The notes under the pieces are model-generated. The model did no database searches and was not told the origin of the DNA. It saw only the letters and a program-made list of their open reading frames with translations. A DNA stretch of 64,000 nucleotides from DATARH01 sp963734125 (GTDB taxonomy: Bacteria; Pseudomonadota; Alphaproteobacteria; ATCC43930; CGMCC-115725): positions 4,760 through 68,759 of the forward strand of contig CAVTGB010000055.1 of assembly GCA_963734125.1 (NCBI GenBank), given 5' to 3'. Below, one piece after another: positions 45,110 through 54,997 of this stretch. The translations under genes and the position numbers were made by a program. Position 1 is the stretch's first letter, and every line of letters begins with the position of its first letter.

Positions 45110-48005
45110 ATGCCGACGGATTATCGTCCGACCATTTTCCTCCCCCGAACCGACTTTCCAATGCGCGGCGGCCTGCCGACGCTGGAGCCGACGCTGGTCG
45201 CGCGCTGGCAGGCGATGGGCCTTTACCGGAAGCTGCGCGAGGCGTCGCGGGGCCGTGAGAAATTCGTGCTGCACGACGGGCCGCCCTATGCCAATGGCGA
45301 CCTTCACCTTGGTCATGCGCTCAACAAGATCCTGAAAGACGTCGTCAACCGCGCCCAGCAGATGCTGGGTAAGGACGCGCCCTATGTCCCGGGCTGGGAT
45401 TGCCACGGCCTGCCGATCGAATGGATCGTCGAAGAAAAATATCGCGCCAAGCACCAGTCGAAGGACAGCGTGCCGATCGCCCAGTTCCGCCGGGAATGCC
45501 GTGATTTCGCGGCCCATTGGGTAGAGCGGCAGAAGGAGCAGTTCGAGCGTCTCGGCGTCATCGGCGATTGGGCCAACCCGTACCTGACAATGAGCTTCGA
45601 GGCCGAGGCGCAGATCGTTCGCGAGATCGGCAAGTTCCTCGTCAACGGCGGGCTCTACAAGGGTGCGAAGCCCGTCCTCTGGTCGATCGTCGAACAGACC
45701 GCGCTCGCCGAGGCGGAGGTCGAATACCACGACCATCGCTCGAATACGGTCTGGGTGCGCTTTCCGGTGGTGAAGCCGAGCCTGCCGGCGCTCACCGGCG
45801 CTACCGCGGTGATCTGGACGACGACGCCCTGGACGCTCCCCGGCAACCGCGCGATCGCCTATAGCGCCGAACTCGAGTACGCCGTGATCCAGGTTGATGC
45901 GGTCGCGGAAAAGAGCCGCGCCATCCCGTACCGGGGAGCGCACGAACTCGGCGAGAGGCTGCTGGTGGCGCTGCCGCTTGTCGACGAGCTTTGCCGCAAC
46001 GCGCTGATCGAGAGCCATACTGTTCTGCACGTTCTGCCGGGCGCCGCGCTCGCCGGCACCGTGGCGCGGCATCCGCTCGCCGGGCAGGGTTACGATTTCG
46101 ACGTGCCGCTGCTGTCCGCGGATTTTGTCGAGGCCGACCAGGGTACGGGGCTCGTCCACATCGCGCCCGGCCACGGTGCCGACGACTGGGAGCTCGGCCA
46201 GGCCAACGGCTTGGCGGTGCCCGATACGGTCGGACCCGACGGGGTCTACCTGCCGCAAGTGCCGCTTTTTGCTGGGCGCGCGGTCTATCGGGCGGACGGG
46301 AGGGCGGGCGATGCCGATATGGCGGTGATCGCGGCGGTCGAGGCGGCGGGCGGGCTCCTCGCGCGCGGCACCCTTGTTCACTCCTACCCGCATTCGTGGC
46401 GCTCGAAGGCGCCCCTCATCTTCCGCAATACGCCGCAATGGTTCATCAGCATGGCGGCGAACGATCTGCGGCAGAAGGCGCTTGCCGCGATCGAGGACAC
46501 TCGCTGGATCCCGCCGCAGGGCAAGAACCGCATCGCCGCGATGGTCGAGAACCGGCCCGATTGGTGCGTCTCGCGCCAGCGCGCCTGGGGCGTGCCGATC
46601 CCGGTCTTCGTCAACAGGAAGACCGGCGAGCCGTTGCGCGACGGCGCGGTCGTCGAACGCGTCGCGGCCGTCGTCGAGCGCGAGGGGGCGGATGCCTGGT
46701 ACACCACCGATTCCGCCCGCTTCCTCGGCAACACCTACGACGCTGCGGAATGGGAGCAGGTCACCGACATCATCGAGGTGTGGTTCGATTCGGGGTCCAC
46801 CCACGCCTTTGTCCTCGAACATCGGCCGGAGCTCAAATGGCCGGCTTCGCTCTATCTCGAAGGCTCCGACCAGCATCGCGGCTGGTTCCATTCCTCGCTC
46901 CTGGAATCCTGCGGCACCCGCGGGCGCGCGCCCTACGAGGCTGTGCTGACGCACGGTTTCGTGCTCGACGAGGAGGGGCGCAAGATGTCGAAGTCGCTCG
47001 GCAACGTGATCGCGCCGCAGGACGTTATGAAACAGAGCGGCGCCGACATCCTGCGGCTCTGGGTGGTCGCCTCGGATTACGCCGAGGATCTGCGGATCGG
47101 ACCCGAGATCCTGAAGCACATGGGTGACAGCTATCGCCGCCTGCGCAACACGCTGCGCTATCTCCTGGGCGCGCTCGCCGGCTATTCGCCCGCCGAAGCG
47201 GTTGCCCCCGAAGAGATGCCGGAACTCGAGCGCTGGGTGCTGCACCGCCTCGCGGAACTCGACCGGATCGTGCGCCGCGCGATCGAGGCCTACGACTTCC
47301 ATACGATGTTCACCGCGCTTCATAATTTCTGCGCGGTCGATCTGTCGGCGTTTTATTTCGATGTCCGCAAGGATTGCCTCTACTGCGATGGCGTCGACGA
47401 TCCGAGGCGCCGCGCGGCCCGCACGGTGCTCGACCGTACTTTTGACTGCCTGGTGCGCTGGCTCGCGCCGATCCTGTGTTTCACCGCAGAGGAAGCCTGG
47501 CTCGCCCGGCACGGTGATGCGCCCGGGCGCAGCGTCCATCTCGAATTGTTCGCCGAGGTGCCCGGACGCGTGGCATGACCCGGCGCTCGGCGCGCGGTGG
47601 GCCGAACTGCGCGATCTGCGCCGGGTCGTCACCGGCGCGCTCGAGGTCGAGCGGGCCGCCAAGCGCATCGGTTCGGGCCTGCAGGCCGAGGTCGCGTTGT
47701 TCGTGGCCCCGCGACACCTGGCGGTACTGCGCGAGGTGGACCTCGCCGAACTCTGCATCACCTCGGGGGGCACGGTGACGGCCGGGACGCCGCCCGAGGG
47801 AGCGTTCACCCTCTCCGATGTCGCCGAGATCGGGGTGGTCGTGGGGCCGGCATCGGGCGCGCGCTGCGAGCGCTGTTGGCGGGTACTGCCGGAAATCGGC
47901 CAAGTCGCCGGCCACGACGATCTTTGCCCGCGCTGCGCCGAAGTTATCGACCGTGGCGCCATCGCCGCCCAGGATCCTGCCGACAGACAGTCGGCTCGCG
48001 CGTAA
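45110..48005 (+). CDS. ileS: Isoleucyl-tRNA synthetase (one frameshift as sequenced)
   Basis: Charges tRNA-Ile; essential. About 965 residues when the frame is mended, normal. HIGH site is LHLGHALNK, the editing CP1 domain has WTTTPWTLPGNRA, KMSKS is RKMSKSLGN, and the C-terminal zinc finger is CERCWR with CPRC. The first frame stops at 47578 (826 aa); the C-terminal part with the zinc finger continues in the next frame to 48005. One extra base around 47560-47572 explains it. Because loss would be lethal and no second ileS is seen, a sequencing or assembly indel is the best reading. Start ATG 45110 with GTGGGG upstream. Its TAA overlaps the lspA ATG. Confidence 0.92.
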
Positions 48006-48508
48006 TGCTCGGGCGCGGGCTCGCCGTGGCGGCCGCGGTCACGGCTCTGGACCAAGCCGGAAAATTCGCGCTGCTCCGCCATTTTCGGACGCCCGGATGC
48101 GGCAGTCAGCGACAGACCCTGACACCCTTTCTCGACCTCGTCCTCACCTGCAACCCCGGGGTCAGCTTTGGCCTGTTTAACCGCACCGGCGTCAACTCGC
48201 TGGTCTTCTCGGCTGTCGCGTTGTCGATCGTCGTCGTCCTGGTCGTCTGGCTGAGCCGGGTTCGCACGACCCTTCTTGCCGCCGCGATCGGCCTCGTCAT
48301 TGGCGGCGCGATCGGCAATGTCATCGACCGGCTGCGTTTCGGCGCGGTCATCGACTTCCTTTATTTTCACGCCGGCACATGGTATTGGCCAGCATTCAAC
48401 CTTGCCGACAGCGCCATTTGCGGGGGCGTCGCGGCAATGTTGCTTGACGGCATGCTGTCGCGGCGCGCGGCGCCACAAGCAAAGGGGAGGGAAGATCTTT
48501 CACCATGA
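48005..48508 (+). CDS. lspA: Lipoprotein signal peptidase (signal peptidase II)
   Basis: 167 residues, four membrane helices. It cuts the signal peptide of diacylglyceryl prolipoproteins. Catalytic Asp pair in NVIDRLRFGAVIDFL and FNLADSAI; N-terminal VTALDQAGKF is typical. ATG 48005 overlaps the ileS TAA (TAATG), the standard ileS-lspA coupling. It overlaps the next gene by four bases. Confidence 0.95.
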   Translation: MLGRGLAVAAAVTALDQAGKFALLRHFRTPGCGSQRQTLTPFLDLVLTCNPGVSFGLFNRTGVNSLVFSAVALSIVVVLVVWLSRVRTTLLAAAIGLVIGGAIGNVIDRLRFGAVIDFLYFHAGTWYWPAFNLADSAICGGVAAMLLDGMLSRRAAPQAKGREDLSP

Positions 48509-48966
48509 TCGGCCATGATCGGCTCGCTGTTAGACTCCCACGCGTCCCTCTACTTGCGGTTGCTTGTCTCTCGGCGAGCCTGCTGCTGCCGGGCTGCTCC
48601 GCCATTCGTCAGACGATTGGCCTCGACCGGGTCGGTCCCGATGAATTCGCAGTCGAATCGCGCGCGCCGCTGACGATCCCGCCTGAGTTCGACCTGCGCC
48701 CGCCGCAGCCCGGTGCGCCGCGCCCGCAGGAGGCCAGCTCGGCCGACAAGGCGCGCAAGGTCATCGACACCGCCGGGCCCGGCGCCCCGGGCCAGCAGGC
48801 GCCGGCCTTCCAGTTCCCCGAGGGCGCGATCGGCGGCGCGGCGCCGGATGCCAGCCAGCAGGTCGGCGACCAAAGCCTCGCCAAAAAGCTACTCGGCTCC
48901 AATGACAGCACCTCGGGCGGCGCCGTCGACAAGCGCGAAACCACCCCGTTGAAGGGCGTTTATTGA
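48505..48966 (+). CDS. DUF3035 lipoprotein
   Basis: 153 residues. A lipobox LLLPGCSA makes it a substrate for the LspA encoded just upstream. After the Cys, GPDEFAVESRAPLTIPPEFDLRPP is the DUF3035 core, followed by a Pro/Ala/Gln-rich, probably disordered tail. The family is common in alphaproteobacteria next to lspA; its function is unknown. Confidence 0.85.
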   Translation: MIGHDRLAVRLPRVPLLAVACLSASLLLPGCSAIRQTIGLDRVGPDEFAVESRAPLTIPPEFDLRPPQPGAPRPQEASSADKARKVIDTAGPGAPGQQAPAFQFPEGAIGGAAPDASQQVGDQSLAKKLLGSNDSTSGGAVDKRETTPLKGVY

Positions 48967-49031
48967 TCGGGTTGCGCGCGTGGTGCGGCTCCCGGCCGGA
49001 ACGGTCTGAGGTCAAGATCGGGAAACCAGCC

Positions 49032-51088
49032 ATGCACAGCCTGTGGTCGCAGGGCGATGCCGAAGCGATGGCTGCGCACTATGGAGAGGTCGGCGTTGGG
49101 CGCGACCTGGCGTTGCGCGTCTATACTTCGCGCCTCCTCGGAGGCGACCCGCGCCTCGTCCTGCACGGCGGCGGCAACACCTCGGTCAAGACCGTACTAC
49201 CGGATCTTTTGGGTGCACCCGTTGCGGTCTTGTGCGTCAAGGGCAGCGGCTGGGACATGGCCAATATCGAACCGCGGGGCCTGCCTGCCGTGCGTCTCGC
49301 GCCGATCCAGAAAATGCGGGCGCGGGACGCGCTTTCCGATGAAGACATGGTGAAGATCCAGCGCGCCAACCTCATTGATCCGGGCGCGCCCAACCCGTCG
49401 GTCGAGACCCTCCTGCACGCCTTTCTGCCGCACAAATTCGTCGACCACACTCACGCGACTGCGGTCTTGAGCCTTGCCGACCAGCCGGACGCCGCCGAGC
49501 GTTGCGCCGATCTCTATGGGCGCCGGATCGGGATCGTGCCCTACATCATGCCTGGCTTCCTCCTCGCCAAGGCGGCGGCCGAACTTTACGAGGCCGACCC
49601 CACCGTCGAGGGTCTGGTGCTGATCAAGCACGGCGTCTTCAGCTTCGGCGGTGATGCGCGCGAGGCCTATGAGCGGATGATCGCGATCGTTGCCCAGGCC
49701 GAAGAGCGTCTCGCGCGCGGCCGCAAGAGCGTCTTCACCCCGGCGAGGCTGCCGCCCGCGCTGGCCGGTGCGGCGGACATTGCACCGATATTGCGCGGCG
49801 CTTGCGCGCTCCCCGACCCGGCGGCGCCGGGAAACTACAAGCGCTTCGTGCTCGATTTCCGCGGCGGGGCGGCCATCCTCAATTTCGTCAACGGCGCCGA
49901 ATTGGAGCGTTATGGACGCGCCGGCGTCGCCACCCCCGACCACGCGATCCGCACCAAGAACTATCCGCTGATCGTGCCGCCCCCGGTGCAGGGCCACCTC
50001 GACCGGTTCGCCGCGGCGGTGCGCGAGGGTGTGGATAAATTCGTGGCCGAGTACCGTGCCTATTTCGCGCGTCACAACGCCGCCCCGGGCGTGAGTAAGC
50101 GCGAGCTCGATCCCGCCCCGCGGGTGATCCTGGTGCCGGGGCTCGGCCTTTTCGGCCTCGGGCGCAGCGCCAGGGACGCGGCCATCGCCGCCGACCTTGC
50201 CGAAAGCTGGGTCGCGACGGTGACCGATGCCGAGGCGGTCGGCACCTTCCAATCGCTGACCGAAGCCGAGCTGTTCGAAGTTGAGTACTGGTCGCTCGAG
50301 CAGGCAAAGCTCGGCTCGCGCGCCGAGCCTGCGCTGTGCGGTCAGGTCGCGGTGGTGACCGGCGGGGCCGGCACGATCGGATTGGCGACGGCGCGCGCGT
50401 TTCGCGACGCCGGTGCCGAGATCGCGCTGTTCGACCGCGACGGCACCGATCTGATGGGCGCGGCGCACGCGCTCGGCGGTCTCGGCGTCGTGTGCGATGT
50501 AACCGAAGCGAATGCGGTCGCACGGGCCTTCGATCGCGTCACCGAGCGCTTCGGCGGTGTCGATATCGTCGTGTCGAACGCCGGCGCCGCCTGGCAGGGC
50601 CGGATCGGCGAGGTCGACGAGCAGACGTTGCGCCAGAGCTTCGAATTGAATTTCTTCGCCCATCAATCGGTGGCGCAAATCGGCCGTCCGGGTGATGCTG
50701 GCGCAAGGCACCGGCGGCGTGCTTGTTGTTCAATGTGTCGAAGCAGGCGGTCAATCCCGGCCCCAGTTTCGGGCCCTACGGCTTACCCAAGGCGGCGACC
50801 CTCGCGTTGATGCGGCAATACGCGCTTGAATACGGAGCCGACGGCATCCGCGCCAACGCCGTCAATGCCGACGGCATCCGCGGCGGCCTGTTGACCGACG
50901 CGATGATCGCCAGCCGCGCCGCGGCCTACGGGCTCAGCGAAGCGGCCTACATGAGCCGCAACCTCCTCGGCCGCGCGGTCACCGCCGAGGATGTGGCGCA
51001 GGCGTTCCTTGCGCTTGCGCAGGCGCGCAACACCACCGCGTCGTTCATCACCGTCGACGGCGGCAATATCGCGGCTGCGCCGCGCTAG
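49032..51088 (+). pseudogene. Bifunctional class II aldolase / short-chain dehydrogenase (RhaD-like), two frameshifts as sequenced
   Basis: About 685 residues when mended. The N-terminal class II aldolase/adducin domain has LHGGGNTSVK, VKGSGWDMA, metal-site HTHATAVL and LIKHGVFSFG. The C-terminal SDR domain has VTGGAGTIGLATA, SNAGAAWQG, YGLPKAA (Tyr-x-x-x-Lys) and ADGIRANAVNADGI. This is the layout of proteins annotated as rhamnulose-1-phosphate aldolase/lactaldehyde dehydrogenase. Extra bases near 50675-50683 and 50723-50728 break the frame twice. Start ATG 49032. It probably acts in sugar catabolism with the LsrF-like aldolase that follows. Confidence 0.78.
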
Positions 51089-51176
51089 CCGGCATTACCG
51101 GCCGCGGCCGTGCTTGCTGGCCGATGGCGGAATGGGCATCCTTGGGCCTCGCTTGCCATCACGGACGGGGTGGACC

Positions 51177-52054
51177 ATGCCGGAAGCCGATATTGAAGGC
51201 GCACGCTACCAGGCCGACAAGCCGCAGGTCGCGCCGGGATTTTTCCTCAAGGGCTCGCACCAGCTCGACTGGGGGATGAAAAATCGCCTCGCCCGCGTCT
51301 TCAACCCGCAGACCGGGCGGACCGTGATGCTGGCGGTCGATCACGGCTATTTCCAGGGCCCGACGACCGGGCTCGAGCGCATCGACCTCAACATCGTGCC
51401 GTTACTGCCGTCGTGCGACGCCTTGTTCTGCACCCGCGGGATCCTGCGCAGCGTGATCCCGGCCGAGTCGCAAAAGCCGATGGTGCTGCGCGCCAGCGGC
51501 GGCCCGACGATCCTGAAGGAACTTGTCGGACGAACAGATCGCGATGGATATGGAGGACGCGGTCCGGCTCAACGCCGCCGGGGTCGGCATCCAGGTGTTT
51601 ATCGGCGGCGAGTTCGAGACCCGCTCGATCCACAATATGACGCGGCTGGTCGACGCCGGGCTGCGCGTCGGCATGCCGGTCATGGGCGTCACCGCGGTCG
51701 GCCGCGACATGGTGCGCGACGCCAAATATTTCCGCCTTGCCTGCCGGATCATCGCCGAGATGGGCGCGCAATACGTCAAGACCTATTACGTCGCCGACGG
51801 GTTCGAGACCGTGACCGCCTCCTGCCCGGTCCCGATCGTCATGGCCGGCGGCCAGAAACTGCCGGAGTTGGACGCGCTGACGATGGCCTACAACGCCGTG
51901 CAGCAGGGCGCATCGCGGCGTCGATATGGGCCGCAACATCTTCCAGTCCGACGCGCCGAAGGCGATGATCGCGGCGGTCCACGCCGTTGTGCACAGGAAC
52001 ATGAAGCCCAAAGAGGCGCTCGACATGTTCGAGACGCTGCGGCGGGAGGGGTGA
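51177..52054 (+). pseudogene. Class I aldolase, LsrF/DeoC-FbaB-like, two frameshifts as sequenced
   Basis: About 292 residues when mended: MLAVDHGYFQGPTTGLE, CTRGILRSV, then after an extra base near 51523 ELSDEQIAMDMEDAVRLNA, IVMAGGQKLPE with the Schiff-base Lys, and after another extra base near 51915 SGVDMGRNIFQSDAP and the end MFETLRREG. The DHG...GGxK pattern belongs to the LsrF/archaeal FBP aldolase family. LsrF acts on phosphorylated autoinducer-2, but this branch also holds sugar aldolases or thiolases; with the neighbouring aldolase/SDR a pentose or deoxysugar path is as likely. Confidence 0.75.
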
Positions 52055-52440
52055 GACGACGGCCCGCACCGCCACGCGGAGCGCCCGCCACGGTCTCACC
52101 GGGCGGCTCAAGCCGGCCGCGGAAGGCGGGGCGGATAAGGGACCTTACGGAAAATCGGTGCGTGCCGGTCGGCTGCGACGCTTGTCAGAGTCCGATGACC
52201 TCATCTTCTTGGAAAATCGGACGCGGCGGCGTCTCGTGGTTTACGCGCGCGGCAATAGTCGGCTACGGAGCGGTGGCATAGGGCTGCCGCGCGTGGCACT
52301 TGGACGCCCGCCCCGCCACCTGGCAAACGCTGTACCTCGCTGAGCGATCACCCGCGGCGCGGAATTAGAAAATACGCGTTCGCACTTGACCGACCGGTAG
52401 TCGGCACCGTCATTGCCCCGCCAACGCCGGCTACAGCACC

Positions 52441-52545
52441 TCAAACGAAGGAGATGACGCCGCGCGCGGCCTGCAGCTCGAACTGGTGCTGACACCCGGC
52501 CAGACAGGCGACTGCCCGGTCGCCGAGCACCTGCTCGGCCGATGA
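52441..52545 (+). pseudogene. IS5-like transposase fragment
   Basis: A short frame reads GLQLELVLTPGQTGDCP followed by VAEHLLGR and a stop. This matches the central block of IS4/IS5-type DDE transposases (G.PL...LTPGQ..D...AE.LL). Nothing before or after it in the same frame is recognisable, so it is a scrap, not an element. No terminal inverted repeats were found. Confidence 0.5.
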
Positions 52546-52604
52546 CTGACGTTTCCCCGTTTCCGCTGCGGAAATTCACTCGCCGGCAAGCGGGCGAGCG
52601 CGGC

Positions 52605-52640
52605 CCCGAGCGGGTGGGCTGCGGCCGTGGCCCGCTCGGG
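52605..52640. repeat. Inverted repeat 3' of the PEP-CTERM gene
   Basis: CCCGAGCGGG (52605-52614) and CCCGCTCGGG (52631-52640) form a perfect 10-bp stem with a 16-base loop, 17 bases past the stop of the minus-strand PEP-CTERM gene. No T-run follows on that strand, so it is a hairpin of uncertain use, perhaps a factor-dependent end or mRNA stabiliser. Confidence 0.6.
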
Positions 52641-52657
52641 AGAGGAGAGGTCGCGAG

Positions 52658-53293
52658 TCATGTGAAAGCGGCGTCACCAGCATTCCCTCGAAACTGATCA
52701 GCCTTCCGGCGCCGGCGCAACACGCCAAAACCAAGAACGCTGGTGCCGAGCAGCAAAAACGATGTCGGTTCGGGAACTGCACTCGGTGTAAATGTGGCTA
52801 CCGAAGCATCCGCAACGGTATATGAAGCGCCGTTGTTGGAGTAAAAGCTATAGTTATCGGGCGAATTTCCCCAGATGTTGATCTCCAAACCGCCGCCGCT
52901 GAAGAGCAACCCCCACGTATCAAGATAAGGATCACTTCCGGGATATATGACATTATCAACGGCGAAAGCACCAAAGGGGCTGATGGTTACGCCGGGCCCC
53001 GCGGGAGACAGCGAGTACGAGCCAATGTCGGCGCCGCCGGTTACAGTGAGAGAACCGCCGATGGCGCTGAACGCACCGCCGCCGATGTCCACCGTGTTGA
53101 GGATGCCGAACCCCGCGTCGGGACCAATGCTGAATGTAAAGTCGAACATCGGGTCCGGGCCAACCACCGGGTCTCCAGCGGGGCCGGCCTCGTTGACCAG
53201 CAAACTAGCTGAGGCGGGGGCATCGTAACTCAAGATACCAAGGAGTCCGGACGCCAGCAGCAGCAGCATGTTGAGAGCAGACCTATGTTTCAC
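52658..53293 (-). CDS. PEP-CTERM sorting-domain protein
   Basis: 211 residues from GTG 53293, chosen because AAGGAG lies 6 bases upstream and gives a proper signal peptide (KHRSALNMLLLLASGLLG); longer starts at 53329 or 53332 are possible. The mature part is Gly/Ser/Asp-rich beta structure. The C-terminus VPEPTSFLLLG, a hydrophobic helix and RRRRK is the PEP-CTERM signal recognised by an exosortase (EpsH/XrtA), though the chain runs about 15 residues past the Arg run. No exosortase is in the window. Such proteins go to the surface together with an exopolysaccharide, which fits the EpsB-like gene next to it. Confidence 0.85.
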   Translation of the reverse strand: MKHRSALNMLLLLASGLLGILSYDAPASASLLVNEAGPAGDPVVGPDPMFDFTFSIGPDAGFGILNTVDIGGGAFSAIGGSLTVTGGADIGSYSLSPAGPGVTISPFGAFAVDNVIYPGSDPYLDTWGLLFSGGGLEINIWGNSPDNYSFYSNNGASYTVADASVATFTPSAVPEPTSFLLLGTSVLGFGVLRRRRKADQFRGNAGDAAFT

Positions 53294-53591
53294 CACTTTC
53301 TCCTTGCACACTCGACCAAATCGTTGCATCAAGATTATGTCCTTGAATCCATAACAAATGTTTAAATGGGCACTCGAAATGCACCCCGATTTCGGTAATT
53401 ATGCGCTTAATAAGTCGAATATCACAAATATTGCTGGATTTATATGCGAAGATTTTATTGGGGTATCGCCAGAAAAATCATTGAGGATCTAATACATTTC
53501 TTTAAGAATCTGACACAAGCGTCAACCGATATTGCGCCCTCGTGCTCCTCCAGCTCTCGCCCGGCGGTTGCCTCTTCGTTACCGGAAAGCG
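53294..53591. promoter_or_regulatory. AT-rich intergenic region upstream of the PEP-CTERM gene
   Basis: About 300 bases, clearly richer in A/T than the rest of the window (for example 53336-53500). It should hold the promoter of the PEP-CTERM gene and the 3' flank of the sugar transferase. I looked for a sigma-54 GG-N10-GC site, as used by PEP-CTERM genes controlled by PrsR, and found none convincing. Confidence 0.4.
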
Positions 53592-54263
53592 TTATCTTGC
53601 ACCAATTTTGAGCAGGACGACACGCACAGTTGACAGCAGAATGACCAGATCAAGGGTTGCGGTACGGTTCCTGATGTAGTGCAGATCGTAAGAGAGCTTT
53701 TTGCGAGCGTCTGAAATCGACGCACCATACGGCAGATTTACTTGCGCCCAGCCGGTGATGCCCGGCTTTACCCGGTGGCGCTCGGCGAAATATGGGATGA
53801 TTTCGGTGAGCTGGTCGACGAAGTAGGGGCGCTCGGGTCGCGGGCCAACCATGCTCATGTCGCCGCACAAGACATTGAAGAGCTGCGGCAGCTCATCGAT
53901 GCGCATGCTGCGGATAAACCGGCCAACTCGGGTAACGCGGCTGTCACGTTCCGTCGCCCAGACCGGCCGACCGTCCGGTTCGGAATTGGCGGTCATGCTG
54001 CGGAATTTCACCAGCATAAAGCAGCTGCCGCCAAGCCCCACGCGTTCTTGCCGGTAGAAGACCGGACCGCAACTGTCCAGCTTGATCGCGAGCGCGACGA
54101 TTGCCATGACGGGCAATGTCAAAACGATCAGCGCGCCGGCGATCATCAGATCGCAGGCACGCCTCACAGCGTTTTCCTCGTACTCGCGAACCATCGACAC
54201 GGCATCTGCAACGCCAAGGCGGCTCACGAGCAGGTAATTATTTTCCAAATTAAACCTCAACAT
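53592..54263 (-). CDS. Undecaprenyl-phosphate sugar phosphotransferase, EpsB-like (PEP-CTERM-associated), short form
   Basis: 223 residues. One hydrophobic hairpin (about 38-61) anchors it in the membrane; then YRQERVGLGG, LVKFRSM, RVTRVGRFIRS, RIDELPQLFNVL with the Asp-Glu catalytic pair, and SMVGPRPERP. It transfers a sugar-1-phosphate to undecaprenyl phosphate to begin exopolysaccharide repeat synthesis. The C-terminal half, especially YGASISDARKKLSYDLHYI, is like the EpsB family linked to exosortase. Full EpsB is about 460 residues with four more helices and a Rossmann domain; here only the catalytic part exists, as in PglC-like minimal enzymes. It may be truncated or naturally short. Confidence 0.85.
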   Translation of the reverse strand: MLRFNLENNYLLVSRLGVADAVSMVREYEENAVRRACDLMIAGALIVLTLPVMAIVALAIKLDSCGPVFYRQERVGLGGSCFMLVKFRSMTANSEPDGRPVWATERDSRVTRVGRFIRSMRIDELPQLFNVLCGDMSMVGPRPERPYFVDQLTEIIPYFAERHRVKPGITGWAQVNLPYGASISDARKKLSYDLHYIRNRTATLDLVILLSTVRVVLLKIGAR

Positions 54264-54320
54264 CGCTTACTTTGAAATGCGGACGGGATGCCCGACCTTT
54301 GACCATCCCTGAACAGCTAG

Positions 54321-54468
54321 GGCAAACGGTGTGCCACCGGGCCGCTTTCCCGAATGCCAACCAAAACCTCGTGTATCCTTGATGTTACGAGCGGCCCCCG
54401 GCACCCTGTCTTGCAATTTGCGACTCACCTTGCAACGGATGCTGCGAGTCCGCGATCGTAGACATGCC
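54321..54468. repeat. Direct repeat copy A (~148 bp)
   Basis: Aligns over its whole length with 54849-54997; roughly three quarters of positions match by eye, with exact blocks such as GGCAAACG, TTGCAATTTGCGAC and CGCGATCGTA / GCGATCGTAG. Function unknown. Confidence 0.75.
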
Positions 54469-54794
54469 GCCTTCTTTCGGCCGTCAAACGAATCCCGGCC
54501 TCGGTCAGTCATCTTCTGGGAGATCGGCACGGTGATCGCCAAGGCGGGCCAACGAGGCGATGACTTGATGGCAAGACGACCGCTCAGAGACCTGACGAGT
54601 CGGTGTCGTTTGCGACGCGGCGATTTCACGTTCAACTGCCTTCATGGCGCCGAGATTCTTCATGGCTCGCACCGCCTTAAGGCGGATGTGCAGATCACTC
54701 GGCCGCCTCGTCAAGTGTTCGAGTTCCACCCATTCAATTGAATTTGTGTCCGTAAGTCTTGCCTTGAGGGCCCGCTATTCTGGGGATGCGGCAT

Positions 54795-54828
54795 CAGGTC
54801 GGAATCCCGAGAGTAGAATTCCGACCTG
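54795..54828. repeat. 11-bp inverted repeat between the two direct repeats
   Basis: CAGGTCGGAAT (54795-54805) and ATTCCGACCTG (54818-54828), perfect, 12-base loop. No T-run follows on either side, so an operator or structural element is as likely as a terminator. Confidence 0.7.
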
Positions 54829-54848
54829 GCGCTCTCAACGCGTCTTGC

Positions 54849-54997
54849 GGCAAACGCTGTGCCAACGAGATCGCTTACCCATGCGCCAAGCAAAACCTTG
54901 CGAATACTTGATGTCACGAGCGACCCCGGGGCACCCCTTTTGCAATTTGCGACGCATCTTCCAACGCATGCCGCCAGCCGGCGATCGTAGGCACGCC
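54849..54997. repeat. Direct repeat copy B (~149 bp)
   Basis: Second copy of the block at 54321-54468, same orientation, 380 bases further on. Similarity begins at GGCAAACG and ends at GATCGTAGGCACGCC, giving defined borders. Confidence 0.75.

Larger units (their letters stand above)
52055..52657. other. 603-base stretch without an intact gene
   Basis: No frame gives a credible protein. It contains a transposase remnant (52441-52545) and a 10-bp inverted repeat (52605-52640), then the end of the PEP-CTERM gene. It marks the left border of the patchier, lower-GC polysaccharide region. Confidence 0.6.

Noticed and set aside
45041..48478. 1145-codon minus-strand open frame opposite ileS-lspA
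   Set aside because: Shadow of the high-GC ileS and lspA genes; no motifs, and it crosses several plus-strand genes with strong family signatures.
53294..53591. Sigma-54 promoter for the PEP-CTERM gene
   Set aside because: The closest candidates (around 53368-53390) do not keep the GG-N10-GC spacing on the correct strand.
54505..54729. 75-codon minus-strand frame with plausible composition (MELEHLTRRPSDL start)
   Set aside because: No ribosome site, no known family, and it lies between duplicated non-coding blocks; support is too weak to call a gene.
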